Shown piece by piece: positions 62,853 to 64,000 of a stretch of DNA of 64,000 nt; position 1 is the first letter of the stretch, and each line of letters starts with the position of its first letter. The notes under the pieces were generated by a model that saw nothing but the letters and a program-made list of their open reading frames with translations, was not told where the DNA came from and ran no database searches. Made by a program: the position numbers and the translations under genes. This DNA comes from Casuarius casuarius. Taxonomy: Eukaryota > Chordata > Aves > Casuariiformes > Casuariidae. The stretch covers positions 4,583,505-4,647,504 of the forward strand of contig PTFA01000024.1 in assembly GCA_003342895.1 (NCBI GenBank). The letters run 5' to 3'.

Positions 62853-64000
62853 GGTTTTTCCTTCTAAGAAAGCTTTCCTAACTGACCAGCTAACATATTA
62901 ACGAAACAGGCCACAAGCAGTACAGACTGAAATCTATCCCATTGGTTGCAGCCATTAGTTCTCTGGAGTTGACTTGGCCTTCTTCCTAAGTTACTGATGT
63001 AAAGCCCAAAATTTACTGTCACTGCATTTACGTTTTTCATCTTTGTATCGATGATGCAAAGATTTATTTTGCACCACCTCTACAGAGTGAAGCAACGCTG
63101 CTATAACTACCTTGCTGAATGGTGTGCTAAATAATAAGGCTTGTCCTGCCCACGCTTTTTTAAAATTCTGTCATGCTTACATTTGCAAGAATGTTCTCTA
63201 CTCTTTGATAGAAGGTAACTACCTTGTCTAAGGTAACTAACTACCTTGTCAAGAATTTCTTTCGCCCTAAGAAGGCTAACTGCAGCTATCTGATCTGGGA
63301 ATCTGCCTGTGCACCAGTTTTCATGGACACAAGGGCTATGCTAACTCTCTAAAGTGCCATTTGCAAACAGAACCCTGCAGTTTCATTCACAGGAATTGAA
63401 AGTAAACCATCTCCTGAAGGTTCACTTGGAGGTTCAAATTCAAGTTATTCTCACATTTTTATCTTGATTTTAATTTAGCCACCATTCTGTCACCAGCTAG
63501 TACTGGTGGCTGTAAAGAAAAGATTAGCAGTGCTTGAAGCATAAGTAACTTTGCAAAATAAAGGTATGTTTTGTATTAGCTTTTTGCGTTAATGGTTGAA
63601 GACAACACAACAGATAGGAACACCACAAAAAAGGTAGCCACTGATAACTTTCTGTACTTTTCCTGTTTTCTTGTAAATGCAATGTGCAAAAATGAAAAAT
63701 GGCATTCAGTGACAGCTGCAAGCNTCTAGTAAGGGACAATGTGAAGTTGTACTGTTCCCAGGAATTGCTTCAGGATATATTCTGAATCGTATCAGTTTAA
63801 ATGCTTCAAGGAAAGGCAATCAGTTTAGCCATTATACTACCCAGTGAAAGAATGTAGCATGTTACCCCGGATCTTCTGGGCCATGGCTACAAGATAGGAA
63901 ATAGCCTAAACCTGATACTTTCGCCAGACTGCATAACAGAAGGAAAAAAAAAAAAATCTGCCACTGTGAAGTAGAAACAATGGAATGTTTTGTTTTGTTT
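62853..64000. other. Non-coding DNA to the window end
   Basis: No gene is recognised. It contains the small tandem duplication at 63212-63250, one N at 63724, an A-run at about 63943-63955, and a TTTTG repeat that is cut by the window end (63988-64000). Confidence 0.75.
63212..63250. repeat. Tandem duplication with inner palindrome
   Basis: AAGGTAACTACCTTGTCT (63212-63229) is followed directly by AAGGTAACTAACTACCTTGT plus C (63230-63250). The second copy differs by four extra bases (ACTA). Each copy is itself nearly palindromic (AAGGTA...TACCTT). Confidence 0.75.

Noticed and set aside
1..64000. CRISPR arrays, prokaryotic operons, ribosome binding sites or a microbial mobile element
   Set aside because: No regularly spaced repeats, no dense coding; composition, CR1 elements and an LTR show vertebrate nuclear DNA.

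Overview
The window looks like an AT-rich, gene-poor stretch of a bird nuclear genome from a draft assembly. The best evidence is a set of CR1 retrotransposon pieces with the avian-type 3' end, where a GGTTGGACTAGATGATCTC-like core is followed by a TTCTGTG-type tail. Repeat density is low, and two N runs mark unresolved bases. I found no complete protein-coding gene, no operon-like layout and no rRNA, tRNA or CRISPR array. Almost all open frames are short, are found on both strands, and lack recognisable family motifs; that is what chance gives in DNA of this composition. The window could be intergenic, or it could lie inside very long introns.

Layout. 1-2.5 kb: plain AT-rich DNA. 2536-2605: a (CA)/(CG) alternating tract. 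3751-4236: a GC-rich solo retroviral LTR, with TG...CA ends, a 5-bp target duplication (CTTGG), CCAAT and TATA-like boxes and an ATTAAA signal. 8.7-9.2 kb: two old CR1 3' pieces on the minus strand. 9.2-23 kb: featureless. 23171-23316 (minus): a possible first coding exon of a membrane protein, tentative. 23.3-42.9 kb: no gene, but three small CpG-rich patches (31.6, 33.0 and 35.5 kb), several short tandem duplications and a hairpin with two alternative pairings. 42967-43140: a well-preserved CR1 3' end. About 44.64-44.75 and 52.05-52.19 kb: possible MIR-type SINE remnants. 50979-51040: a degraded CR1 tail on the minus strand. 55985-58308: a 2.3-kb CR1 copy truncated at its 5' end, holding a broken ORF2 (end of the endonuclease, linker, reverse transcriptase, C-terminal part). 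60340-60498: another CR1 tail. 62.2-64 kb: an N gap, CA/TA microsatellites and a small tandem duplication.

The functional content is therefore a record of retrotransposition: at least five CR1 insertions of different ages and one LTR retrovirus reduced to a solo LTR. None of the mobile elements seems able to move. I found no novel gene system. The items most worth checking are the solo LTR as a possible promoter, the exon candidate at 23.2 kb, and the CpG-rich patches at 31.6-35.7 kb.
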